Position numbers and translations under genes: made by a program. Shown here one piece after another: positions 1-9,500 of a stretch of 38,295 nucleotides of DNA (positions within the stretch are counted from its first letter, which is position 1; every line of letters starts with the position of its first letter). The DNA comes from Gammaproteobacteria bacterium (GTDB lineage Bacteria > Pseudomonadota > Gammaproteobacteria > Thiohalomonadales > Thiohalomonadaceae), in NCBI GenBank assembly GCA_003252455.1, contig QKED01000103.1, positions 1 to 38,295 on the forward strand, in the 5' to 3' direction. The notes beneath the pieces were generated by a model. It saw only the letters and a program-made list of their open reading frames with translations. It was not told the DNA's origin and made no database searches.

Positions 1-288
1 TAGGGCAGAGAACTATATCGTCGTCGCCTACCTGATCGCAGGGAAGTTGAAGCACCTACCGGCATCACCCTTTGCTACAACATCTTGTGCTCATGCTGGC
101 TAACGAACGCTATGGATTACCCACTCGATCCGCGAAAGAGCCGGAATTACATCGAAGGATGTGATCTCCTGTGGCTGCGAAAACTGTCGCATTCCCTGTG
201 ATTATGTACCAACAAGAAGCTATCCTCTCCTGCTAGCTCATCTGATGCTCAGGGCGTTCACCGAACGAAGCGGTCAACTCCCCTGATA
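1..288. other. window-edge sequence without a recognisable gene
   Basis: No convincing gene is visible. A short open frame on the plus strand enters from the left edge and stops at 101-103; it could be the last part of a gene outside the window, but its roughly 33 residues match nothing I recognise. The stretch is AT-richer than the core genome further right and leads directly into the transposase remnant. Confidence 0.3.
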
Positions 289-450
289 CAGGGGGTGCTA
301 GCGACCACGCAGTTCGACTGCGCCCAGTCACTCGAACAGACGCTCACGCGTTCCATGAAGCTCTATAACCACTCCATTCCACAACACCCTTGGGGCATGT
401 CACGCCGATTCAGGCGATGAAGGCGTGGCATGACCAGCAGCCTGATGGTT
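289..450 (+). pseudogene. C-terminal remnant of a DDE/integrase-core transposase (IS481/IS3-like), frameshifted
   Basis: The frame through 301-388 reads TTQFD, SLEQTLTRSMKLYNHSIPQ, and the frame from 390 reads LGHVTPIQAMKAWHDQQPD. Joined together they resemble the C-terminal tail of rve-type transposases, where a segment of the form '(R/H)-Y-V-x-LYNH-x-x-PQ' is followed by 'TPxQAMKxW'. The two halves are in different frames, so there is an indel near 388. No N-terminal HTH or DDE residues are visible upstream, so only the tail survives. It lies just downstream of the methyltransferase/kinase/receiver operon, consistent with that block having arrived with mobile DNA. The exact IS family is uncertain. 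Confidence 0.6.
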
Positions 451-491
451 CCAGAAGCGCATCTATAATCAGACGGGATTTGACACATAGT

Positions 492-2267
492 CTAAGCCTG
501 TTGATTATAATGCACAAAATCAAGTCCGACGCGCGTTTGTGTTGCACCGAGCCGCTGAAGGAGATTGAGCGCATACTCATAGCGAAGTTGTGCAACGACT
601 CTTGCATTACTTACCGGTGCGGTTAATTGGCCACTATCAGCACTGATTCTGACCAGAGAGATCACCGGATTGTCGCGTAGAAATCTCCCACTGCCGCCTG
701 CAAACATCTGCTCGATTTTGGGGTTAGGTGTTGATTCGCTAGATACTGCAGTCGGTAAGAAGCTTAGAAACATAGGAGTACCATCAACATTAACAAATAG
801 GTATACCCCGCTCGTTGCGCCCTTGAGTGCCGTATTGCGATTGCAATTGTGCAGTTCGACTGCCGTAAATGGCATATGCGTACCTAGTCGTTTTTGCCAA
901 CCCCTTTTCTGACCTGGCACTAGGTCACAGGCGGGAGACAGGCACAGCCAGTAATTATTATCTTCTGTTTTTAGAATATGACCTGTGGTCAGATGTGTAC
1001 CATCGACCGGTTTGCTGCAAGCATAGGTATTCAAAGCCTCAACGACTTCATGACGGTGTTGTGAATGACTGTCTCTGAATGGTGAGAATCTTTCTAGCAT
1101 TATCGACCGATCCATGGCAGCTACATGTGAGGATAGTCTGGCTGAAAATTCATCCATCCTTGGTTGTAAGTTGTCTCCAAGCCGTTCCCAATGCCGATTT
1201 AGTGTATTGCCAATTTTCCATCGGCGTTCACTATCCTCAGACCTCATCAAATCTTCTAACCATCCAGCCTGTAGGTAACGATTCTTAAGAACCTCATCCT
1301 CTGCAGTGACGCCGCACTCATCCAGTGCAGCGCGCATCTTAGACATCAACAATCTATGTGGCTGAGGATCCCACGCCTCAATAGCTCCTAATAGTTTACC
1401 TGGAAGCTCGGACGGTTGATGTGATTTACCCACAACGGTTATAAACAATCGTGATGTGCGAATCCAGTTTAGACCTTCTTCGTGTGCTTTAAATGAAAGT
1501 TGGCCAAAATCATCTATCGACAACTTTTCTTTCAGCAAATTCTGTCTATGATGCAGGGTCCATTTTAGAATATTTTTCGACTGAGAACTTTTGTTCCCAT
1601 CATGTATCAGATCTTTTAGTCTGGCAAATTCTGGCGAGTTTAAGGTGGCATTCCAATTGAACGCATCAGGACTGAAACGTACCTTAAGAAAGGTCATTTC
1701 ATCTACTGCGTTCATCAATTTGTCGACTATAGATTCGTCTTCATCCTCCCACTCTTCTATATCCTTCTCAGCCGCGCCCAATGCATGCGCATTCATTTCA
1801 AAACGGTCATCATAACTACTCATGCTTATCGCAATCTCGTTGACGACCCTACCGATGCCACCCCCAGGGGACTCATCTGCAGCCGTGTATACAACCACGA
1901 GATTGAAGTGCTCATTGGCAGCCAGCATGCGAAGTAAATTGATGGCACGTGTTCCATCAGTCTGGTCAACAGGGGTAAGGTGATAATCGAGGATTAGCAG
2001 ATCGGAGTGATACAGGTGAGCAACACTGGCATCACACTTATAATCGGATTGACCGTCATGAATGTCGACCAGCCAATTACGTTCACGGCAAAACTTGATG
2101 AGATCTCGGGATTTTATCAGTGACTCCCTCTTCGTTGTTAAAGTGTTATCTGCAAGTATGCTATCGAGAAAAGCTTCCATTGTTGGAAACTCATCATCAA
2201 CCACCACTACGGTACGTATCGGGTCGATAAAGGCTTCCCGAATCAGTTCCCCATACTCACTCTCCAT
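492..2267 (-). CDS. receiver-domain protein with novel C-terminal region, last gene of the methyltransferase/GHKL operon
   Basis: A 591-aa protein if started at the ATG at 2267, which has a GGGAGA ribosome site just upstream and lies 13 bases after the stop of the kinase gene; a longer reading from 2309 would overlap that gene. Residues about 18-140 look like a receiver (REC) domain: acidic pair D24/D25 after a VVVVDDE strand, putative phosphoacceptor D94 in LLILDYHLTP, and a conserved-position T128 in VVVYTAAD. The expected lysine after beta-5 is not obvious. The remaining ~450 residues show no DNA-binding or known output domain. A motif near residue 450, LCLSPACDLVPGQ, could form a conserved Cys/Asp site. 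Presumably it receives phosphate from the adjacent kinase-like protein. Its output activity is unknown to me. Confidence 0.8.
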   Translation of the reverse strand: MESEYGELIREAFIDPIRTVVVVDDEFPTMEAFLDSILADNTLTTKRESLIKSRDLIKFCRERNWLVDIHDGQSDYKCDASVAHLYHSDLLILDYHLTPVDQTDGTRAINLLRMLAANEHFNLVVVYTAADESPGGGIGRVVNEIAISMSSYDDRFEMNAHALGAAEKDIEEWEDEDESIVDKLMNAVDEMTFLKVRFSPDAFNWNATLNSPEFARLKDLIHDGNKSSQSKNILKWTLHHRQNLLKEKLSIDDFGQLSFKAHEEGLNWIRTSRLFITVVGKSHQPSELPGKLLGAIEAWDPQPHRLLMSKMRAALDECGVTAEDEVLKNRYLQAGWLEDLMRSEDSERRWKIGNTLNRHWERLGDNLQPRMDEFSARLSSHVAAMDRSIMLERFSPFRDSHSQHRHEVVEALNTYACSKPVDGTHLTTGHILKTEDNNYWLCLSPACDLVPGQKRGWQKRLGTHMPFTAVELHNCNRNTALKGATSGVYLFVNVDGTPMFLSFLPTAVSSESTPNPKIEQMFAGGSGRFLRDNPVISLVRISADSGQLTAPVSNARVVAQLRYEYALNLLQRLGATQTRVGLDFVHYNQQA

Positions 2268-2280
2268 CCTGTCATCTCCC

Positions 2281-5256
2281 TCAGTTGGATTCGGCACCGA
2301 CAAAATCAATCACAAAATTTGCCCCCTGCAGCAACCTAAACCTGTCATCAGTCGCATATTCTATTTTGTGTCCACCTGCTGCCAGATTAGCTCTACAAAG
2401 ATAAAGCCCGACACCCCGTCCCCCACGCACCTTACGTGTGAAAAAGAGGGTAAAAAGGTGATGTAAATCGTCTTCATCTACACCTGGACCACTATCTGAG
2501 ACTACAACCTTATTATCCACCACATCCAGCAGAACTCGTTTGTCACCTTCACGTGTTCTTGTGACCCAATAGAAGGCATTATTTACCAGATTGATGAACA
2601 CAGGATAGATGCGGGACGGGCGCTCAAACAGGGAAAAAGCCTTGAATTGATCGGTTGCAATTAACTCGATACTGCGTTCATCCAGTACATTTCCAAAGAA
2701 GCGAGAGATGTATGTGTCGATCATCTTTCCTGTGATTCGCGACTTACTACCGTCCCCGGATAACTTCAACGGAGACAGGAAGCGCAGCCGCTCAGTCAAT
2801 GCCTCATGCGCCATCCTCACTGCAGTAAATGCCTCAGTCTGCTTAGCGATTTCTGGCAGCTCCTCCAACCCTTCGGTGACTGTCAACTCAAGTCCCTGGA
2901 TTTCATGACCAATGATCTCAACCGTAATGCCGAGTTGTGCGAGCGAGTGTAAACGGTCGATCTCTTCACGCATCTCATCCACCGCATCCATCCCGTAATC
3001 GGCGAGTGTGGTGAGGTCGATGTTTTCCTGAAGGCTCCTCAGGGCAGCGATGTAGGGTTCGAACGTCTCTGCATTCTCAAAGTCCACGCGCTCCCGTTCA
3101 TTATCCAATCGACGTAATACTTCACTTAGGTGGATACGCTCATTCTCAGCATCATCAAGGAGGGGCAAAGTTCGTTCGTGATAGATTTTATTTCGTATAC
3201 CGATAAGCGTATCCACTCTCTGCTGCTCATCGAGCAGCAGTGATTTGGCTTCTTTGTTCCATTTGCGCAACCTTGCATGAATGTATGCGGCATGTCTGGA
3301 GAGTTCAGACTGTGCAACCTCGCGAGGCTGCTTAGGTGAAATACGTTCGTAGGCAGCGGATAAGGAGTCGTCCAACGTTTGGATTAGCTCGTCGATACGG
3401 CGTCTATTAGTTCGGTAGGAGATATACTCTACCTCGAGTGTACCAAGTTGTCTCGGCACTTCGCCCAATGAAAAATCCTTGGAATGGTTTTTGAGATCGG
3501 CGAGATGTTTACGGTATTCGGCAATTACAGCTTCTCCGTCGAGTGCGGAATCAGCAACCAGCTGCGCAAATTTCACCATCTCATCATGCAGATTCATGAG
3601 GCGCGGTGCAGTCGATCTCAGACGTTTACGAAATCCTCTTCGGAGCGAAGCTCTACGTTTCTTACGTTCCTCTTCCGCTTTTTCACGTTTGCGGGCCTCT
3701 TTGATACCAGGCAGTTTCTCTTTTTGTAACTCCGAGTTGGTACCAAAATAGCTTGAGGCCGTCTTTATCAAGATGTTTTCAACGAGTCCGCGAAAGATCT
3801 TTGCAGCCTTGTTGTCGATGATACCCTCTCGTCCTGCTTTATCCTTCAGGTTTGGATTACCTTCTCGTGTAATTAATACACGACCGAAAGTATTACGATT
3901 AGACCAAAAGTGTCGTCCAGCATGCAGTGTTCTACGCTTTTCTATCTCGAAGAAATCGTTATCCTCACGACCATACGGCATAACACGTAAGCCATTCCGG
4001 TACACCATTACACCACCATATTGGTTCGCTCTCTCTGAATAGACTGCATGTATATTTGGTGGATGTGTCGAGGAGTTCACATCCCGCTGATATGACCCAA
4101 GGCGAATATGAAAAGGTCCAACGATACTGTTTGAACGTGTCGGAACATCGCTCTCGGGCCTGATAACGACATCGCCATCAAGCCACTCCCCGAAAGCTTT
4201 TACTCTCCCTGTAAATACACCATTTACGTCGACAGCACCCTCGACAACATGCTCCAATTCCTTGAGATCTCTAAGGTCGAACTCACGCTGTGCGGCAATC
4301 ACTGATTTTCGTAAAGTGCCTCGCCATGCTACAACCGAGTAGCCAAAATCATTCACTGCATAGCCGGTAACCACTTCGTCCTCATCGGCAAAGGGGTCTG
4401 TGAAGTTCGAAAGCGTTTGAAAGAGGCGCTCTCTGGCCACTTTTGCAGGTCCCTCATCCTCCGGAGCCACTAGCCCCTCAAGTTGCGCCACAAGGTCGAA
4501 GTCAATATCGGCTATCATTAGCGCAGTACCTTGATCCTCTTCACCTCGCCAGAGAGGCCACTGCTCTAGATGTCTTGGCTCAAAGGCAGCTTCAACCACG
4601 ACCTCTTCTATGGCCCTTCGAGTCAACGGTCGTCCTTCATCATTTTCTAATGTATCTAGCGCCTTCCAACCCTGCTGAATCCTCTCATTCCTCCCCTTGT
4701 CTCTTTCCTTCTGATTACCCCAAATATTGCTCATCAGAGTGTCGAACATGTCTGGAAGGCGACTGAACAAATCCTGCTTTTGTTCAAATTCAATTACCGG
4801 AATTTCAATGTCATGTAGGTACAGAAATGGGTTTTCAAACAGTCGCCAATCGATGAATGCAGCCACGTATGGCGAATGACGACGCTTTGAGACGACCAAT
4901 AAAAGTGGACCAAGAAAGGCGGAAGAGAGGCGACCAATCCCTTTCTGACCCTGCCGTAGTCTTAGGGCGAGACCATTCCGGTCCATCTCAGGTGTTTCGT
5001 ACCCAGAGGCCTTCGACTCGGTTCCTACTACCAGCCATTTATCGATGAATTCATCACGATTCATACCGTGACCGTCGTCGACTATCACAGCAATCGGAAC
5101 CTTACCGTCATAGATGTGTAGGGCGACCTTGTGAGCATAGGCGTCATAGGCGTTTTTCCAAAGTTCGGATATGGCAGTTGGGCAGTCGGCGATCTGTTCA
5201 CGTCCGAGGTGGTCGATTGTGCGTGCTCTAGTCCTAAAGGAGACGGAATCGGCCAT
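2281..5256 (-). CDS. dual GHKL ATPase / histidine-kinase-like protein (MORC/Hsp90-like N-term, HATPase_c C-term)
   Basis: A 991-aa protein; the ATG follows an AGGGGTGGAG ribosome site 25 bases after the methyltransferase stop. The N terminus is a complete GHKL ATP site: E31/N35/D38 in ISELWKNAYDAY, then VDDGHGM (60-65) and the glycine lid GQKGIGRLSSAFLG, as in MORC/Hsp90/HATPase_c_3 proteins. The middle (about 520-800) is rich in charged heptad-like helices, probably coiled coil. The C terminus resembles a histidine kinase: an H-box with GHEIQGLE, N-box INLVNNAFYWV, G1 VVSDSGPGVD, F-box LFTLFFTRK and G2 GGRGVGLYLC. No membrane segment is seen, so it is cytoplasmic. It is likely the sensor or transducer of the three-gene module and would phosphorylate the downstream receiver protein. 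Relatives of prokaryotic MORC/paraMORC proteins occur in restriction-modification contexts; the specific role here is inferred. Confidence 0.85.
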   Translation of the reverse strand: MADSVSFRTRARTIDHLGREQIADCPTAISELWKNAYDAYAHKVALHIYDGKVPIAVIVDDGHGMNRDEFIDKWLVVGTESKASGYETPEMDRNGLALRLRQGQKGIGRLSSAFLGPLLLVVSKRRHSPYVAAFIDWRLFENPFLYLHDIEIPVIEFEQKQDLFSRLPDMFDTLMSNIWGNQKERDKGRNERIQQGWKALDTLENDEGRPLTRRAIEEVVVEAAFEPRHLEQWPLWRGEEDQGTALMIADIDFDLVAQLEGLVAPEDEGPAKVARERLFQTLSNFTDPFADEDEVVTGYAVNDFGYSVVAWRGTLRKSVIAAQREFDLRDLKELEHVVEGAVDVNGVFTGRVKAFGEWLDGDVVIRPESDVPTRSNSIVGPFHIRLGSYQRDVNSSTHPPNIHAVYSERANQYGGVMVYRNGLRVMPYGREDNDFFEIEKRRTLHAGRHFWSNRNTFGRVLITREGNPNLKDKAGREGIIDNKAAKIFRGLVENILIKTASSYFGTNSELQKEKLPGIKEARKREKAEEERKKRRASLRRGFRKRLRSTAPRLMNLHDEMVKFAQLVADSALDGEAVIAEYRKHLADLKNHSKDFSLGEVPRQLGTLEVEYISYRTNRRRIDELIQTLDDSLSAAYERISPKQPREVAQSELSRHAAYIHARLRKWNKEAKSLLLDEQQRVDTLIGIRNKIYHERTLPLLDDAENERIHLSEVLRRLDNERERVDFENAETFEPYIAALRSLQENIDLTTLADYGMDAVDEMREEIDRLHSLAQLGITVEIIGHEIQGLELTVTEGLEELPEIAKQTEAFTAVRMAHEALTERLRFLSPLKLSGDGSKSRITGKMIDTYISRFFGNVLDERSIELIATDQFKAFSLFERPSRIYPVFINLVNNAFYWVTRTREGDKRVLLDVVDNKVVVSDSGPGVDEDDLHHLFTLFFTRKVRGGRGVGLYLCRANLAAGGHKIEYATDDRFRLLQGANFVIDFVGAESN

Positions 5257-5281
5257 CTACTCCACCCCTTGTCCGAAGTTG

Positions 5282-6442
5282 TTATGCATCCTTGAGTCCT
5301 TTTACTATGGCTCTTAGTAGGGCTTCCCCTAACTTGATCGGTACAGCATTACCAATCTGAGCGCCGCCTGCGATAAGCCCACCTTCAAATATGAAGTCAT
5401 CGGGAAAGGTCTGAAAACGGGCAGCCTGTCGCATGGTAATACCGTGATTACGGAGAGGATGCACGAAGCGTCCCTTTGATGGGTTGATACACGCCGTGGT
5501 CATGGTAGGCCCAGGCTCAGTAGGATTGATACGACCATAAACGTCTTTGTGACCATCGTGTGTCATGTGGCACGGTAACGTCCTCCCCGATTGATGGCGG
5601 CTACCACCATTAACAGGAGTTTGTTCGAAAGCCTTAATCAACTCGGGCGAATGGTTCATATGTCGGTTGTTGAGGTCGTCTTTGCCTGCTTCGTCAAAAA
5701 CTCCGTAGCAATGCGCAGAAACCCATGGCTGCAGTCGAGGGTTCTCAGCTCGGGCCTTTTCATTCCCATGCGTGGGTAATGGTGGCCATTGCTCAGGGTC
5801 AAAACGTATCCCTCTCTTAATGCCTAAAATAAAAACACGCTTTCTGCGCTGAGGGACACCGTAATCTCGTGCATCAAGAGTAATTGGTTCATGCACATGA
5901 TATCCGGTATATTTCCCTTGTTTATAGAATTCATTAAGGAAGTCTGAATGGCGTGGCCAGAGTATTCCTGGGACATTCTCCATTAGAAAAACTCTCGGAG
6001 ACAAGTGCTTTACGAACTCGAAATATCGAAGAACCAAAGCATTTCTAGGATCATTGACTCCTGCATCATTGATGCGGTGTGTTGAAAACCCTTGGCATGG
6101 TGGGCCTCCTAAAACAATATCACAGTTTAATTTGTCGGAAAATTTATCTTCTTTCAGCCTCTCAGGTTCTAAATCAAGAATATTTTCGGAATAGAGCGTT
6201 GTGCTTGAGCCTGGTACAGCAATGTTCCTGACGTAGGTACTACACGCATGCTTATCGAACTCTACCGCGGCGACCACATTTATTGAAACGTTTCTCGCTG
6301 CCAAGGAGAAACCTCCCGCTCCCGCGAATAGATCTACACATGTGAGACGGGAATCACCCGATTGCTCGCGAATGGACGGAGAACTACCGACATCTGATGT
6401 GTAGGGTTGACTGTGTGTAATTGAGGTTTCCATTACTTGCAC
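5282..6442 (-). CDS. DNA (cytosine-5-)-methyltransferase
   Basis: A 386-aa C5-methyltransferase that transfers a methyl group from S-adenosylmethionine to cytosine in a specific DNA site. All key motifs are present in order: motif I DLFAGAGGFSLA (37-48), motif IV GGPPCQGFS with catalytic Cys116, motif VI with MENVPG, motif VIII QRRKRVFILG, then a compact target-recognition region, motif IX RQAARFQTFPDDF and motif X QIGNAVPIKLGEAL. It appears complete and active. The first codon of the longest frame is GTG at 6442; an in-frame ATG lies at 6433, and neither has a strong ribosome site. It heads an operon with the GHKL protein and the receiver protein, with tiny gaps. No cognate endonuclease is recognisable in the window. 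Target sequence cannot be read from the protein. Confidence 0.95.
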   Translation of the reverse strand: MQVMETSITHSQPYTSDVGSSPSIREQSGDSRLTCVDLFAGAGGFSLAARNVSINVVAAVEFDKHACSTYVRNIAVPGSSTTLYSENILDLEPERLKEDKFSDKLNCDIVLGGPPCQGFSTHRINDAGVNDPRNALVLRYFEFVKHLSPRVFLMENVPGILWPRHSDFLNEFYKQGKYTGYHVHEPITLDARDYGVPQRRKRVFILGIKRGIRFDPEQWPPLPTHGNEKARAENPRLQPWVSAHCYGVFDEAGKDDLNNRHMNHSPELIKAFEQTPVNGGSRHQSGRTLPCHMTHDGHKDVYGRINPTEPGPTMTTACINPSKGRFVHPLRNHGITMRQAARFQTFPDDFIFEGGLIAGGAQIGNAVPIKLGEALLRAIVKGLKDA

Positions 6443-6450
6443 AATTCATG

Positions 6451-6469
6451 ATTGTTCATATTCAACAAT
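6451..6469. promoter_or_regulatory. inverted repeat in the methyltransferase promoter region
   Basis: ATTGTT, 7 bases, AACAAT forms a perfect 6-bp inverted repeat ending 9 bases upstream of the GTG start of the methyltransferase. A second small repeat (CAAT 6442-6445 with ATTG 6451-6454) shares one arm. The region is AT-rich and contains the only space for the operon promoter, so this may be an operator, as in self-regulated restriction-modification genes. No regulator gene is identified. Confidence 0.35.
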
Positions 6470-6575
6470 AAGATATGATGATCGGGCCTACTGGCCCAGC
6501 CTCGTCATTTCGATGTTCGCTGAAGCATCCTATGCTCTTCGCTGAGCCCCATCAAGGAGTAGGTGTACCTCTAGA

Positions 6576-9500
6576 TTATCGGTACCGACGTACCGCCTCT
6601 AATACCTCCCCCAGCCGCTTCACCGAGACCCGCTCGCGGGTCTTCAACTCCTGCGCGAAGAGCGACACGCGTAGCTCTTCGATGAGCCAGCGCGCCTCGA
6701 TCAGGGCGGGGTCGAGCCGCTCGGGCGGGCGCTCTCCGGCCAGTTGCCGCCACTGCTCCTCCAGCTTGGCCACGTCCACCGCGTTCTGCCGGTCCCGCTG
6801 CGGGTTGCGCCCGCACTTCTCCAGGCGGATGCGCGCGGCGTCGAGCCAGACGGGGAGGCGATCGAGCCAGTGGGGGGGGATGCGCGAGGCGAAGCCGGGG
6901 CCGATGAGGGTGTCGAGCTGGGTGGCTATCGCCTTGGCGGTGTCGAGTTGGAAGGGTTTGATCTGCTTGAGCTGGCGGGCCAGTTGATGGTGGGCGGCGA
7001 GGGCGGCGGCGACGTGCTGGCCGATGGCGCTGGCGTCCTGCACGAGTTGGTTGCGGCCATGTTCGACGCGGGCGCTGAAGGCGGCGCGGTCGCGCGGCAG
7101 GGGCTTTTGCAGGCAGCAGTGGTCGAGGGCGGCCTGGAGCAGGTCGTCTTTGAGCGCCTCGCAGGGGCCGTGGGGGGCGTAGTGCAGGCACATGCTTTTG
7201 AGGCCGGGGAGTGACTTGCGCAGGTATTTGAGCTTGTCGGCGAGGGCGAGGCGCAGCAGTTGGCGCACCCCGGCGCGGTGGCGGCGGGCGGCCTCCTCTA
7301 AGTCGGGCAGGACGCGGATGGCGACGCTGCCGTCGCCCGCGTCGTCGAGGCAGGGGTAGCCGCGCAGGGTGAGGCCGTCGCGCTGCTCTTCGACCTGCGC
7401 GGGCAGGGCGTCGAGGTCCCACTCGGTGAGGCCGTCGCGCTCCAGCTCGCTGCCGAGGCGCTGCTGTTTGAAGCTCTTCTTCACCTTGCCGGCGAGCTGG
7501 TCACGGGCGGCCTGGAGGTCGTCCTGCAGCAGCAGCGGTTTGCCGCGCTCGTCGAGCACGGCGTACTTCATGCGCAGGTGGGGCGGCAGGGCGTCGGGCT
7601 GCCAGGCGTCGAGCGGCACCTGCACGCCGGTCATGCGTTGCAGCTGACGGCCCAGGGCCTCGCGCAGGTCTCCTTTAGCGAACTCCAGCCCCTGCAGGGC
7701 GGCGTCGGCGAAGTTGGTGGCGGGGACGAAGTTTTTGCGCAGCTGCTTGGGCAGCGAGCGGATGAGGGCGGTGACCTTCTCGCCGATGAGGCCGGGCACC
7801 AGCCAGTCGCAGCGGCGCTCGTCGATCTGCGCCAGGGCGGCCACCGGGACTTGTAGCGTGATGCCGTCGGCCTGCTGGTTGCGCGGATCGAAGTGGTACT
7901 CCAGCGGCAGGGAGAGGCCGTTGTTGTCGAGGTGGTCGGGGAAGTCGGCGGCGCTCACCGCCGCCTCCTGCTGCATCAGGGTGTCGAGGTCGAGGAACAA
8001 GAGCTTGGGCTCGGCGCGCTCCGCCTCCTTGCGCCACTTCTCGAAGTGGCGGGCGTCGCGCACCTGTTCCGGCACGCGGGCGGCGTAGAACTGGTAGAGC
8101 ACCTCGTCGTCGACCAGCACGTCACGGCGGCGCGCCTTGGCCTCCAGGGTCTCGACCTCGGCGATGAGGTCGAGGTTGTGCTGTAGGAACGCACCACGGG
8201 TGGTCAGCTCACCGGCGACCAGGGCGCCACGGATGAAGATCTCGTGGCTCGCCTTGGGGTCGATGGGGCCGAAGTCGACTTTTCGCCGAGTGACTACCGG
8301 GAGACCGAAGAGGGTGACGCTCTCGAAGGCGACCACGCGCCCGGCGCGCTTCTCCCAGTGGGGTTCGGCGTGGTGGCGCTTGGTCAGGTGACCCGCCACC
8401 GGCTCCAGCCAGGCGGGGTCGATGGCGGCGGCGGTGCGGGCGTAGAGGCGGCTGGTCTCGACCAGCTCGGCAGCGACGATCCACTTCGGCGGCTTCTTGT
8501 AGAGGGCGGAGCCGGGGAAGAGTTGCAGCTTGAGGCCTCGGGCGCCGAGGTACTGCTTCTCCTCCTCGGTCTTCAGGCCGACGTGGGAGAGCAGGCCGGG
8601 GAGCAGGGCGCGGTGGATTGCATCGTTGGCGGCGGGCTCGGCATTAACGGATAGATTCAGCTCCTTGGCCAGGGAGAGGAGCTGGCCGTGGATGTCGTGC
8701 CACTCGCGCAGGCGCACGTAGGAGAGCAGGCGGTCGTGGCAGAGCTTGCGCAGCTTGCTCTGCGAGAGGTGGCGCGCCTGTTCGTGGTACCAGCGCCAGA
8801 GGTTGACCCAGGCGAGAAAGTCGGAGCGCCGCTCCTTGTCGTTGAACTCGCCGTGCAGGGCGTCGGCCTTCTGCTGCATCTCCTGCGGGCGGCCACGCGG
8901 GTCCTGCACCGAGAGGGCGCTGGTGATGATGAGCAGCTCGTCGAGGCAGTTCTCCTGCTCGGCGGCGAGGAGCATGCGCGCCAGGCGCGGGTCGAGCGGC
9001 AGGCGCGCGAGGGTGCGGCCCAGCTCGGTGATCTCGCGGTTGTGGTCGACCGCCTGCAGCTCTTGCAGCAGGCGGTAGCCGTCGGAGATGTAGCGTGAGT
9101 CGGGCGGGTCCATGAAGGGGAAGTCGGCGACGTCGCCGAGGCGCATGAGCGACATCTGCAGGATGACGCTGGCGAGGTTGGTGCGGCGGATCTCCGGGTC
9201 GGTGTACTGGGGGCGGGCGTCGAAATCCTCCTCGGCGTAGAGGCGGAAGCAGACGCCGGGGGCGACGCGCCCGCAGCGCCCGGCGCGCTGGTTGGCGCTG
9301 GCCTGGGAGATGGACTCGATGGGCAGGCGCTGCACCTTGGTGCGGTGGGAGTAGCGCGAGATGCGCGCCAGCCCCGAGTCGATGACGAAGCGGATGCCGG
9401 GGACGGTGAGCGAGGTCTCGGCGACGTTGGTCGCAAGCACAATCCGTCGCCCTCGATGCGCCTTGAACACGCGGTCCTGCTCGGCGTTGGAGAGGCGCGA

